Position numbers and translations under genes: made by a program
Shown: positions 44,365 through 52,547 of the stretch, in pieces
Layout of the letters: every line of letters begins with the position of its first letter
How positions within the stretch are numbered: the first letter of the stretch is position 1
Source of the DNA: JAXGXJ01 sp040772905
Lineage (GTDB): Bacteria > Actinomycetota > Thermoleophilia > RBG-16-64-13
Reading direction: 5' to 3'
Assembly: GCA_040772905.1 (NCBI GenBank)
Contig: JAXGXJ010000006.1
Coordinates: forward strand, 62,001-126,000
DNA: 64,000 nt
The notes under the pieces: generated by a model
What the model saw: the letters and a program-made list of their open reading frames with translations, nothing else
Told to the model about the DNA's origin: nothing
Databases searched by the model: none

Positions 44365-44513
44365 CGACAGCCACCTGTTCTTCCACCCTACAACTACCCC
44401 GCCCGATTCGCAAGCGATTGATGAGCGCGGGCTCAGTGAAGGTCATCCATAATCCCAACGTCGTCCCGAACGTGGTAGTGACCGCGTTTTTCGACCGAAG
44501 AGAGAGGAGCGCC
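44365..44513 (+). pseudogene. Possible DUF4258 toxin remnant
   Basis: The stretch before the DUF2283 start reads, in two different frames, pieces like DERGLSE and then VVPNVVVTAFFDRRERS, which recall the HxxxRxxERGIS helix and the last strand of DUF4258 proteins. DUF4258 and DUF2283 are frequent neighbours. The match is short and weak. Confidence 0.25.
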
Positions 44514-44714
44514 GTGAAGGTCAGCTTCGATGAACAGAGCGACGCCCTATATCTCCGCTTGGACCAGGGACCAGTCGCCGAGTCCGAGGAGGTGCATCCC
44601 GGCGTGGTGTTGGACTACGACGAGAATAACCAGGTCATCGGCGTGGAGATCCTCGGCTTGGCCACGCACATCGATCGGGCGCAGCTGCGCTCCATCTTCT
44701 TCGAGGTCACTTGA
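44514..44714 (+). CDS. DUF2283 family protein (probable antitoxin)
   Basis: A 66-residue protein: MKVSFDEQSDALYLRLD, VHPGVVLDYDENNQVIGVEILGLA and a final helix. This is the DUF2283 pattern. The GTG at 44514 has GAGAGGAGC just upstream; the frame continues upstream without a stop, which suggests fusion to remnant sequence, but the ribosome site favours the short form. DUF2283 proteins often pair with DUF4258 toxins, of which only a possible remnant is seen. Confidence 0.7.
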   Translation: MKVSFDEQSDALYLRLDQGPVAESEEVHPGVVLDYDENNQVIGVEILGLATHIDRAQLRSIFFEVT

Positions 44715-45094
44715 GTCGCCCGGCGCCCTGCCTCGCCCACCTCGGCCACCCTGCCCCCGGCCGATCGGGGCAATATCCTGCCGCCGGCGTCAAAGAAGGT
44801 TTCCGGCCAAGAGGAGAGAATAGACTGGTGCAGAGCCCCAAGAGCTCAGACGCAGCATCTGAGGACCTACGCCGAGCCGCCGAGACGAAACGCGACAGAG
44901 GCCACCATAGCGCCGGAAGAGGCGCACCGAGCGGGATGACGTAGGCGCCACGTTGGCAGATGAAGAGCGAGTTCACTCGGGGCTCTTCTCTTTGCGTCGA
45001 ACGCCTCCCCCCTTGCGATCCGCCCGCCAATCTGCAACCTACGATGGAGCCGACTTCTAGAGTATTGTTGATTTGATGTTCTAGGAGGAACGGG
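44715..45094. other. 380-bp stretch without a convincing gene
   Basis: No intact coding frame with a ribosome site or known family is seen. The end, just before hicB, is AT-rich (about 45055-45080) and probably holds the hicBA promoter. Confidence 0.5.
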
Positions 45095-45307
45095 ATGTCG
45101 GTGGTCTTCACAATCGAGATCGAGCAAGAGACCGACGGACGCTGGATCGCTGAGGTGATCGAGCTGCCGGGAGTGCTCGCATATGGCGCGACTCGAGACG
45201 AAGCCATCGGCCGTGTTCAGGCTCTCGCGCTGCGCGTGGTCGCAGATCGACTCGAGAACGAGGACGATGACCGGGGACTCCTGAACATCACCTTTGCTGC
45301 AGCATGA
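45095..45307 (+). CDS. hicB: HicB-family antitoxin
   Basis: A 70-residue HicB-like protein: VVFTIEIEQETDGRWIAEVIELPGV is the RNase-H-like pseudo-nuclease strand pair, followed by YGATRDEAIGRVQALAL. CTAGGAGGAACGGG precedes the ATG at 45095. The stop overlaps the ATG of hicA (ATGA), the normal arrangement. It is intact, while the toxin gene is frameshifted, so it is an orphan antitoxin or a silencer of homologues elsewhere. Confidence 0.85.
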   Translation: MSVVFTIEIEQETDGRWIAEVIELPGVLAYGATRDEAIGRVQALALRVVADRLENEDDDRGLLNITFAAA

Positions 45308-45515
45308 ACGTCTGGCCCAGCACACAGGCAAAGGCCGTCCTCGCCGCGCTTGTTCTTCAAGGCTGGCGAGTCAAGCGCCAGACCGGCTCGCACCGGGTAC
45401 TGACCAGGCCCGGCTGGCCCGATTGGTCTTTGCGTTCCACGACCGTGAGGAGATCGGTCCGCGTATGCTGGCACGGATCGCCAAGCACAGTGGACTGCGG
45501 CCAGAGGACCTCTGA
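45304..45515 (+). pseudogene. hicA: HicA mRNA interferase toxin, frameshifted
   Basis: From ATG 45304 the frame reads MNVWPSTQAKAVLAALVLQGW, with KRQTGSHRVLTRPGWPD, the dsRNA-binding-like core with GSHR. It then shifts: the expected VFAFHDREEIGPRMLARIAKHSG continues one frame over and stops at 45515. A single base was lost near 45421-45426. The His and core loop remain, but the second half is not translated. A sequencing error is possible; a read check would settle it. Confidence 0.8.
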
Positions 45516-45547
45516 CCACTACCCCTGCTCAAAACGTCCTGTCGACG

Positions 45548-45862
45548 TCAGGCAACCTTCAGCGGCGCTATCCTCTCCACTTCCCCACCTATCGCCCTCT
45601 GGGCATCCCAGAGATCGACGGCCTGCTGAGCGTTCAGCCAGAACTCCGCCGAGTTCCCGAACAGTCGCGAAAGGCGCAAAGCCATCTCAGGACTCACCGC
45701 TCGGCGCTCGCGGAGGAGTTCGTTGATCGTCTGTCGCGAGACGCCGAGAGCCTTAGCGAGCCCGGCCACCGTGAGCCCATAGTCGGGTAGAAAGTCCTCG
45801 CGCAGCATCTCCCCCGGATGTGTCGGACGGATCTTTCTGCCGTCGTTACCTATCAGGGACAT
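45548..45862 (-). CDS. higA: HigA-family antitoxin
   Basis: A 104-residue protein: RPTHPGEMLREDFLPDYGLT is the HigA/VapI N-terminal signature, and VAGLAKALGVSRQTINELL is the helix-turn-helix. AEFWLNAQQAVDLWDA matches the rest. The start at 45862 has GAGGTGG upstream; longer starts are not conserved. It follows higB by 23 bases, the usual toxin-first order of HigBA. It should bind the toxin and repress the shared promoter. Confidence 0.92.
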   Translation of the reverse strand: MSLIGNDGRKIRPTHPGEMLREDFLPDYGLTVAGLAKALGVSRQTINELLRERRAVSPEMALRLSRLFGNSAEFWLNAQQAVDLWDAQRAIGGEVERIAPLKVA

Positions 45863-45885
45863 GGTCCACCTCACGTCTGCGGAAG

Positions 45886-46167
45886 TCAGTGATAGTCGGT
45901 GATCTCCACGTCGTATGCGTCGCCGTCCACGAATCGAAAACAGATGCGCCACTGATCGTTGATCGAGATAGAGTGCATACCTCGTCGATCTCCCTCCAAA
46001 GCATGCAGCCGATTCCCAGGAGGAACCCGAAGATCCTCCAGGCTGATCGCGAGATCGACGTACTCGAGCTTGCGAATGGCCCTCCTCACGATATGCGGAG
46101 GCAGCCAGCGAGAGAGGCCCGTCTCGTACAACGCCTGCGTATGGCGATCCGCAAACGTCTTGATCAC
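45886..46167 (-). CDS. higB: HigB-family (RelE-like) toxin
   Basis: A 93-residue RelE-fold protein: MIKTFADRHTQALYETG, then VRRAIRKLEYVDLAISLEDL, RVPPGNRLHALEGDRRGMHS and WRICFRFVDGDAYDVEITDY, with the basic core of the HigB/RelE mRNA interferases that cut mRNA at the ribosome. No frameshift is seen; it is the only intact toxin in the local cluster. Its GTG start (46167) lies close to the expected transcription start, so the message may be leaderless. Confidence 0.9.
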   Translation of the reverse strand: MIKTFADRHTQALYETGLSRWLPPHIVRRAIRKLEYVDLAISLEDLRVPPGNRLHALEGDRRGMHSISINDQWRICFRFVDGDAYDVEITDYH

Positions 46168-46172
46168 GATTG

Positions 46173-46201
46173 AGTGTAATCTGTCACGTGACGCTGGTCA
46201 A
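46173..46201 (-). promoter_or_regulatory. higBA promoter with operator palindrome
   Basis: On the minus strand TTGACC (46196-46201) and TACACT (46173-46178) are 17 bases apart. The palindrome GTCACGTGAC (46183-46192) lies in the spacer, a good site for HigA repression. The -10 ends 6 bases before the higB start codon, so the mRNA is likely leaderless. Confidence 0.75.
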
Positions 46202-46328
46202 TTGTCTCAGCCACGTGTGCAGCATACGGCCCGCAGGCAGTCCCAGCCCACGACCAAAGTCGCAGCCTGGCGGCGCCTACCAGCCTGGCGCCACCGCGCC
46301 GCTCCCGCGCCCGTCCCGGCGCCGGCCC

Positions 46329-47714
46329 CTAGCTGTTGCTGGCGCCCCCGACCGGCCGCTGCTTGAGCGCCTCCATGAAGCCCTTGTTGCGCGGGTCGCG
46401 GCGCCAGTTGCGGATGATCCACATCCCCCAGCCGTGGAACAGCAGCTTGGTGAAGCGGAAGGTCACCAGCAGCTTCAGCCACTGCCGCGCCGAATAGAAG
46501 CGCATGTAGCCGCGCAGCACTTCCTTCTGCAGCTCGTACGGGGTCATGTGCGCAGGCGTGAAGACCACGTGATGGGCGTCGTACAGATGCCAGCGCTTGT
46601 CGAAGATGCGGCCCTCCGCCTCCATCTCGTTGAACTGCGGCGTGCCCGGCAGCGGGGTGAGGATGTTGAGCATCACCGTGTCGATGTGATGCTTGAGGGC
46701 GAAGCTCACCGTATCGCGCACCGTCTGCTTGGTGTCGTCGCCGGCGCCGAGCACGAACATGCCGTGGCTGTCGATGCCGAACTCGTGCAGGATCTTGATG
46801 GCCTGGACGATGTCGTCGACGCTCTGCGCCTTGTGGAAGGCATCGAGCGTAGCCTGGTTCACCGACTCCAGCCCCAGATACACGCGCTTGCATCCCGAGC
46901 GGTGCATGAGGCTCAGCAGTTCGCGGTCGCGGACCACGTCGGTGCGCACCTGGGCCGACCAGGGCATTACGAGGCCCTCGTCGATCATCATCTGCAGCAG
47001 GATCTTGAGGCGTTTCTTGTCGGCGGCCATGTTGTCGTCGTAGAAGAAGATCTTCTGGGCCTTGCTCTGCTTGATCTCGGCGATGACGCTCTCCGGCGAG
47101 CGGAAGCGGTACTTGCGGCCGAACATGGCCGTCACCGAGCAGAAGTTGCAGGCGAAGGGACAGCCCCAGCTGGTCATGATGGGAGTGGAGCGGATCTTTT
47201 CGTGCCCGTGGATGAGGGTGAGATCGGGGAAGGGCAGCGTGTCAAGGTCGGCACAGCGGGCACGGTCGGGATTGTGGACGGCGGCGCCGTCGCGCATGAA
47301 GGACAGGCCGGCGATGCTGTCGAGCTCGCGCTGACCCTGCAGGGCCTCGATGAGTTCGAGCATGAGGGCCTCGCCCCCCTCGCCGCGAGCCACGTAGTCG
47401 GCGTGCTGCAGGGCCTCGTCGGCCATGAAGGTCACGTGCGGCCCCCCTATCACCACCGGGATGCCGCGCGCCCGCAGGTCGTCGGCGAACTGATAGCCGG
47501 CGGTGGCGGTGGAGGTGGTGGTGGAGATGCCGACCAGATCGGCGCTGCGCACGTCATCCCAGTCCACAGGCGCGAACTGGGTCACGTAGATGGAGACGTC
47601 GTGTCCTTGGGCCTTCAGCGCTGCGCCGATGGTCGACAGACCCAGTCGAGGCATCATCACCTTGCTGAACACGTTCATGCCCGGTGGTTCGGGCTCGATG
47701 AGACGGACCTTCAC
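46329..47714 (-). CDS. B12-binding-domain radical SAM protein
   Basis: A 461-residue enzyme. The N-terminal domain (about residues 5-130) matches a cobalamin-binding Rossmann fold (GLSTIGAALKAQGHDVSIY, VVIGGPHVTFM). The radical-SAM core follows, with CPFACNFC as the CxxxCxxC motif near residue 195. The C-terminus has helical and basic segments. This architecture fits the methylating or lipid-modifying class of B12-dependent radical SAM proteins, for example the hopanoid or oxazinone type; the substrate is unknown. The GTG at 47714 has AAGGAG 8 bases upstream and is preferred over the GTG at 47723. Confidence 0.85.
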   Translation of the reverse strand: MKVRLIEPEPPGMNVFSKVMMPRLGLSTIGAALKAQGHDVSIYVTQFAPVDWDDVRSADLVGISTTTSTATAGYQFADDLRARGIPVVIGGPHVTFMADEALQHADYVARGEGGEALMLELIEALQGQRELDSIAGLSFMRDGAAVHNPDRARCADLDTLPFPDLTLIHGHEKIRSTPIMTSWGCPFACNFCSVTAMFGRKYRFRSPESVIAEIKQSKAQKIFFYDDNMAADKKRLKILLQMMIDEGLVMPWSAQVRTDVVRDRELLSLMHRSGCKRVYLGLESVNQATLDAFHKAQSVDDIVQAIKILHEFGIDSHGMFVLGAGDDTKQTVRDTVSFALKHHIDTVMLNILTPLPGTPQFNEMEAEGRIFDKRWHLYDAHHVVFTPAHMTPYELQKEVLRGYMRFYSARQWLKLLVTFRFTKLLFHGWGMWIIRNWRRDPRNKGFMEALKQRPVGGASNS

Positions 47715-48124
47715 GGAAGTCACTCCTTGCGTTCACTGCGGCCACGCCTGCCGCGCGCATCGCGCCCGACCAGGTGGCACCGCAAGATAGATGGACGCGG
47801 GACAGCCGGCCCCCGGCTCAGGGGGCACCCGCGCCCGATGGTTCAGGCCGACGGATAGTCGGAGAGGAAGCCCAGACGGTCGAGAAGACCGGCGAAGAGC
47901 CTGCAGATCCGGGAGCGCGCGACGCAGCCCCGGTCCTCACTCTCGGCCTGCGCCTGCACCATCTCTCTCACGCTTGCGGGCCGAAGGACTTTGGCAGGTG
48001 TATCGTGGTCCATGGATCTATCACGTCCTCACAGTAGATGTGCAAGATTGCAGCTTACCATCTGGAGGACCACGGCCGAGTGCCGGTGGAGAGAGTGCAG
48101 CGTCGACGCGCGGGAGGATATGCC
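47715..48124. other. 410-bp intergenic stretch without a gene
   Basis: Divergent region between the radical-SAM gene and the DsrE gene. No coding frame with a ribosome site or family match was seen. It should hold both promoters; no clear consensus was found. Confidence 0.5.
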
Positions 48125-48463
48125 ATGGCCGACAAGGTCTTCGTGATCCTGAGCAGCCAGGATCGTGAGGTCCTCTTGGAAGTGGGGTTCACCTACCCCT
48201 ACAACGCCGCCAAGAGCGCGTGGATGGACAAGGTCAAGATCATCTTCTTCGGTCCGTCGGAGAAGCTGGTGGTGCAGGACCCCGAAGTCCAGAGCCGTCT
48301 GAAGGAGGCACAGGACGCCGGGGTCCACGTGATGGCCTGCAAATGGTGCTCCGACCGGATGGGCATCACGGAAGAGCTTGAAGCCCTGGGCATCGAAGTG
48401 CTGTACGTGGGCCCGGTGATCTCCGAGTTGCTCAAAGCGGGCTGGGCCAGCCTCACGTTCTAG
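48125..48463 (+). CDS. DsrE-family protein
   Basis: A 112-residue protein of the DsrE/DsrF-like fold: KVFVILSSQDREVLLEVG, then KVKIIFFGPSEKLVVQDP, KEAQDAGVHVMACKWC and the C-terminal helix of VLYVGPVISELLKAGW. The Cys pair in ACKWCSD could carry sulfane sulfur, as in DsrE. It stands alone and converges with an OsmC-type gene. GGAGG precedes the ATG at 48125 by 8-9 bases. Confidence 0.8.
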   Translation: MADKVFVILSSQDREVLLEVGFTYPYNAAKSAWMDKVKIIFFGPSEKLVVQDPEVQSRLKEAQDAGVHVMACKWCSDRMGITEELEALGIEVLYVGPVISELLKAGWASLTF

Positions 48464-48514
48464 GGCGTAGTCGGGGCACCCTCGTGTGCGCCGCCGCGGC
48501 CCACGTGCGAAGAG

Positions 48515-48547
48515 CGGTGCCGGGAGCGATCGTCGGCCCCGGCACCG
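48515..48547. terminator. Hairpin between convergent DsrE and OsmC genes
   Basis: A 10-bp perfect stem (CGGTGCCGGG, 48515-48524; CCCGGCACCG, 48538-48547) with a 13-base loop lies between two convergent genes and could end both transcripts. It has no T tract. Confidence 0.5.
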
Positions 48548-48565
48548 GCCCTGGATGTCACTTGC

Positions 48566-49099
48566 TCACGCCTCCTGCGCCCACACCTGCTCGTGCACGG
48601 TCGCGCCGTTGAGCAGCACCTTTCCCTTCACTGGGATGGGACGGGTGATGATGTCGAGCACCGGGCGGCGGCTCTCGGCCAGAGTGATGAGTTCCTGGAT
48701 CTTCTCCTCGGGCTCCGGGCTGGAGATGGTGGTCTCGAACTGGATCTCCTCATATCCGGGAGGCGTGTCCTCGCCCATCCCGAAGAGACCGCGCAGGTCG
48801 ATCCGCCCCTTGACCTCCACCGACACGTTGTCCAGCTTGAGCCCCATCACGGCCGCGCAGGCCGCGTAGACGATCTGCTGGCAGGTGCCGAGCGCCGCCA
48901 GGACGAGTTCCACCGGGTTCATCCCAGAATCACCGCCGCCCAGAGAGGCCGGCTCATCGATGATCAGCGGTTCGAAATCCCGCACCTTGACGGAGCAGCG
49001 CACTCCATCCTCGAGGTCACAGCTGGCCCGGAAGACGGTTCGGGCCTTGCGCGGGTCTTTCTCGATCGATGCGATCGTATCGGTGAGGGCATCCTTCAA
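48566..49099 (-). CDS. OsmC-family protein
   Basis: A 177-residue OsmC/Ohr-like protein: GGGDSGMNPVELVLAALGTC (the region with the first active Cys, residue about 73), then the GRIDLRGL and PPGYEEIQFETTI strands. The second Cys of true peroxidases (in HCPV) is replaced, here RRPVLD, so peroxidase action is doubtful. No other start than TTG 49099 gives a full protein, and the AAGGAG site is 20 bases away, so the start is uncertain. Confidence 0.8.
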   Translation of the reverse strand: MKDALTDTIASIEKDPRKARTVFRASCDLEDGVRCSVKVRDFEPLIIDEPASLGGGDSGMNPVELVLAALGTCQQIVYAACAAVMGLKLDNVSVEVKGRIDLRGLFGMGEDTPPGYEEIQFETTISSPEPEEKIQELITLAESRRPVLDIITRPIPVKGKVLLNGATVHEQVWAQEA

Positions 49100-49208
49100 C
49101 GGTTGGGCAGCTACGGCGATCTCCTTTCGACTACGTCGTCTGTCCGTGACGTCAGTCTCCCCACGTCCTGGGGATTCGATGCATCCCCCGGCCCTGTCGA
49201 CTGAGCCC

Positions 49209-50576
49209 CTACTCCACGGTACTCGCGTCCACCCGGCGGTTGTCCTTCTTGAAGGGAAGCGACGCCACCGTGCAACGGATGTCCTTTTGCGGCGTCCCTG
49301 GAGGACCCCACAGCACCGTCACCTGCGTTCCCGGCTGAGCGAGTTCCTTGGCGATCACACCCAGGGAGATCATCTTGCGCAGGGTGGGGCTGTAGGCACG
49401 CGAGGTGGAGCAGCCCACCCGCTGTCCGTCCATCCTGATCTCGTCGTATTCGCCGCCGATGTAGCGGGGCAGTTCCATGGGGAACAGCGTGGGCCCGTCG
49501 CCGAACATCGAGGCGAACACCTCGACCACGTCCTCGCTGTTCCATTCCAGTCCCACCAGCCTGCGGGCCGGGCCGCCGGCCGCCACTTCAGCCTTGATGG
49601 CCTCGCGGCCGACGAAATCGTGGCTGTCGAGGTCCACGTTCCAGCCCCAACCCAATTCCAGGGGTGAGCGGAAGAGCTCGCCCACGCCGGTGTAAGGGAT
49701 GTAGCTGCCTCTGGGCGTCGACTCGGGGATGAGCCGTGGGCCACCGGCGGTGACCACCGACGCCGGCACGTAGTCGAGGCCGTTCGTAGCAAAGCCCGAT
49801 TCCACGTGCTGCACCAGCTGCGAGCGCACGCCAAGCTGTTTGATGCCGTGCTCCTCGCCCGCCACCACCACTGCGTTCCAGACGTCGTTGGCGTGCTCGG
49901 CCCGGCCGTGGAGTTCGTAGCCCAACTCGCCGCTGATGCCGGTGCGCAGCACGCGCACCGGTGCCCCGCCGATGCTCGCCGTCCGGGAGAAGTTGAACTG
50001 CAGGTCGCGAAGCCCTTGGCCGATGACCTTCTCCACCAGGTGCAGTGACTTCGGCCCCTGCACCTCGAAGATGAAGTAGTCGGCGTCGGCAGTCTCGGCC
50101 GTGGCATCCCACGAGCCTTGATTGAACTGGAAGTCGGTCCAGTCTCCCCCGCCACCGGTGTACATGAAGTCGTCCTCACCGATGCGGATGACGATGCCTT
50201 CTGAGGCCAGCAGCCCCTCGGGTGTGAGCTGCACGTGATGCCTGATCTCGTCCACCGCCAGGTTGGAGAGGTCGTTCATCCCCACCCACTGCAGGAAGGC
50301 GAGGGCGTCGGGCCCCTTGACGTGGAACTTGCTCAGCGCGCTCCAGTCGCCTATGTACACCGACTGCAGATGGGCTGTGCTCTCCTCCAGCCAATGCGTG
50401 TACTCCAGCGGCAGCAGGAGCGGATTCCACCTCCACCATGCCTGGCCCCCGTTGCCGCGCTCCTGAGCGGCTCCGGCCGGACTGAACACGGGCGGACGCT
50501 CCAGGATGTAGGGGCGCTCCTTGAGTTCGGCCGCCTTGCGCCAGCCCTCATGCTGCTCTTCCAGCCACTCACCCAT
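49209..50576 (-). CDS. GcvT-like folate-dependent methyltransferase (LigM/DmdA-like)
   Basis: A 455-residue protein with the GcvT fold: LEYTHWLEESTAHLQSVYIG, KGPDALAFLQW, EGIVIRIGEDDFMYT, VQGPKSLHLVEKVIG, and the ELGYELHGRAEH tetrahydrofolate-binding segment, with a long C-terminal extension. It resembles LigM/DesA and DmdA, which move a methyl group from an ether or sulfonium to tetrahydrofolate, more than glycine-cleavage GcvT, which has about 370 residues. The start at 50576 has GGAGGAG upstream. The URO-D-like gene 75 bases upstream in the same operon suggests a methyl-transfer pathway. Confidence 0.8.
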   Translation of the reverse strand: MGEWLEEQHEGWRKAAELKERPYILERPPVFSPAGAAQERGNGGQAWWRWNPLLLPLEYTHWLEESTAHLQSVYIGDWSALSKFHVKGPDALAFLQWVGMNDLSNLAVDEIRHHVQLTPEGLLASEGIVIRIGEDDFMYTGGGGDWTDFQFNQGSWDATAETADADYFIFEVQGPKSLHLVEKVIGQGLRDLQFNFSRTASIGGAPVRVLRTGISGELGYELHGRAEHANDVWNAVVVAGEEHGIKQLGVRSQLVQHVESGFATNGLDYVPASVVTAGGPRLIPESTPRGSYIPYTGVGELFRSPLELGWGWNVDLDSHDFVGREAIKAEVAAGGPARRLVGLEWNSEDVVEVFASMFGDGPTLFPMELPRYIGGEYDEIRMDGQRVGCSTSRAYSPTLRKMISLGVIAKELAQPGTQVTVLWGPPGTPQKDIRCTVASLPFKKDNRRVDASTVE

Positions 50577-50651
50577 AGTCGCTCCTCCTCCTCGGACGGG
50601 TCGATTGCGCGATCACTGCTTCTTTCACCGTATCAGGACCCCGGCCCTCCG

Positions 50652-51758
50652 CTACCTCACCGCGCCGATGAGCGCGCGCACGTTCTCCACCTTGGCCGTG
50701 AGGGGCACCTCGCAGCCCGAGCCCAAGATGAAACCGCCGTCGTGGCCCATGGCCTCGACCAGTTCGCCGCAGTAGGTCTCGACGTCCTGCACCGTGCCCA
50801 GTGACAGCTTGGCGGCGGGCACGTCGCCCTTCAGGCACAGATGTCCCTTCAGCACCTCGCGCGCCTTGCGGATGTCGGTGGCGCCGTCGAGTTCCACCAC
50901 GCTGCTGGCCCGGGGCAACTCCAGGAAGCGCGGGATCATCCGGTCCCAGTTGCCGTCGCAGTGGATGACCGAGGTGAGCCCAGCGGCGTGATAGGCCTCC
51001 ACCATCTTCTTGAGCGCGGGGAACGAGATCTCGTCGAACAGCTTCGGCGAGATGAAGCTGGCGCTGGAACGCATGGCGAAGATGGCCACGCGGTCGCCCT
51101 TGGCCCGCTTCGCGTTGGCGATGCCCAGTCCGATGAGAGCCCCGGTGCCCACTTCCACGGCGCGCTTCACCTTCTCGGGATCATCGAAGAGGTCGCGATA
51201 GAAGGGGCGCAGCGAGCGGCTGAGCGAGAAGATGTCGAAGGCGGGCGCCACACCCGCATGGAACATCACCGGCATGCCCTGCTTCTGCCAGTACTTGATG
51301 TTCTTGCCCGTGTTCATGCCGGCTTTGATGAAGTTCCAGACGACCTTGATGTTGCCGATGCGGCCGTGCCAGGGCGGCGACTGGATCTTCTTCATGAACT
51401 CGGTGTTCCAGGTGCTCCAGCCTTTCTCCAAGATGACGTCGTAGTCGGAGGCGAGCATGTACTCCTCCTCCACGAACTGGAAGGGCTCGTCGGGGCCCAA
51501 CTCGCGTCCCGGCAGCTTCACGCGCATGGATTCGGTGTAGGCCGTGTCCAGAGGGTTCATTGGGAACACCACGTCGGGCCTGCCCACCCGGGCGAAGGTC
51601 TTGTCGCAGGCCTCAAGCCAGGCTTTGTTGCTGCTGAACAGCTGAGCTTGAGTGATGCCGGCGCACCGCCCGGCGAACGTGACGATATGCGCGTACACCG
51701 GGATCTCCGGCGTGGCTTCCAGGGCGATCGCTCGACGGAGCTTCTCGAATGAATCCAT
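50652..51758 (-). CDS. URO-D fold methyltransferase (MtaA/MtbA-like)
   Basis: A 368-residue protein of the uroporphyrinogen decarboxylase fold. It lacks decarboxylase motifs but has IHCDGNWD and GSGCEVP, which fit the His-x-Cys ... Cys zinc site of methylcobalamin:thiol methyltransferases. Such enzymes take a methyl group from, or pass one to, a corrinoid protein. It is followed by the GcvT-like gene 75 bases downstream, and a TetR gene diverges upstream. No corrinoid protein or MtgA-type reactivator is seen in the window. The substrate is unknown. Confidence 0.8.
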   Translation of the reverse strand: MDSFEKLRRAIALEATPEIPVYAHIVTFAGRCAGITQAQLFSSNKAWLEACDKTFARVGRPDVVFPMNPLDTAYTESMRVKLPGRELGPDEPFQFVEEEYMLASDYDVILEKGWSTWNTEFMKKIQSPPWHGRIGNIKVVWNFIKAGMNTGKNIKYWQKQGMPVMFHAGVAPAFDIFSLSRSLRPFYRDLFDDPEKVKRAVEVGTGALIGLGIANAKRAKGDRVAIFAMRSSASFISPKLFDEISFPALKKMVEAYHAAGLTSVIHCDGNWDRMIPRFLELPRASSVVELDGATDIRKAREVLKGHLCLKGDVPAAKLSLGTVQDVETYCGELVEAMGHDGGFILGSGCEVPLTAKVENVRALIGAVR

Positions 51759-51822
51759 GTGCGGCTACCCCCAGGGCAGGTGTGTCGGTAGATCCGAGCA
51801 TATCAAGTGAAGAAGATTTTTG

Positions 51823-51835
51823 TAAATCGTATTTA
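51823..51835. promoter_or_regulatory. AT-rich dyad between URO-D and tetR genes
   Basis: TAAAT-CGT-ATTTA is a short dyad in an AT-rich patch, 24 bases before tetR. It may be the TetR operator controlling both directions. Confidence 0.4.
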
Positions 51836-51858
51836 TTAGACGCTGTTGCTGAGGGTGT

Positions 51859-52482
51859 ATGCTGTCAAGGAGCATGAGCAGCCACGTGAAGAAGCACGTC
51901 CGCAAGAACCCGCAGGAGCGGCGAGAGGAGATCCTCGAGGCCACGCTGCGCCTCATCACCCAGTACGGGCTGGAGGGTGCGACGGTGGCCCGCATCGCGG
52001 CCGCCGTGGAGATCACCCCCGGCGCGCTGTACCGTCACTTCGAGAGCCGGGCGGCGCTCATCGCCGAGGCCAACAGGCTGGCCAACGAGCGGGCGTTGAG
52101 CTGGGTGGAGATGTCTACCTCACCCGACGTGGTGGAGCGGCTGGAGGAGATGGCCGACGCGCACCTGGCCTGGACCGAAGCCAACTTCAGCAGCGTGGTG
52201 CTGCCCTTCTTCCTGGAGCTGGCCTCCACTCCCGGGGCCGGTCTGGCCGACGGCCTCACGGTGACTGAATTCAAGTCGTTCCGGACGCTGGTAGAGATCG
52301 CCGAGGAGGGAAGACACCAGGGCGTCATCCGCGCCGATGTCGCGCCCGAAGATGTGGCCTGGGCGCTGCACATGTATGCCTGGGCGCAAGACATCGCCCT
52401 GATGGGCGGCGCAGGGGAGCCCGACGACCGCGCCCCCCTGCGACGCAACCTGCAGCGGCTGCTGGAGTCGTTCCGGGCGTAG
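51859..52482 (+). CDS. TetR-family transcriptional regulator
   Basis: A 207-residue regulator. The N-terminal helix-turn-helix is ERREEILEATLRLITQYG, GATVARIAAAVEITPGALYRHFESRAAL, typical of TetR. The C-terminal ligand domain is helical. It diverges from the URO-D/GcvT operon, so it probably controls that operon in response to the substrate. The start at 51859 is the first; ATG 51874 would drop five residues and also fits. Confidence 0.88.
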   Translation: MLSRSMSSHVKKHVRKNPQERREEILEATLRLITQYGLEGATVARIAAAVEITPGALYRHFESRAALIAEANRLANERALSWVEMSTSPDVVERLEEMADAHLAWTEANFSSVVLPFFLELASTPGAGLADGLTVTEFKSFRTLVEIAEEGRHQGVIRADVAPEDVAWALHMYAWAQDIALMGGAGEPDDRAPLRRNLQRLLESFRA

Positions 52483-52547
52483 AGCGCCCGCCCGCACGAC
52501 GGGCCGGCGCCCGCGGCCTCTCGCCTCGGCCAGGACAAGCCGCCTAG

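Noticed and set aside
46170..47858. A 562-residue + strand frame.
   Set aside because: It is antisense to the radical-SAM gene, whose CxxxCxxC and B12 motifs are clear.
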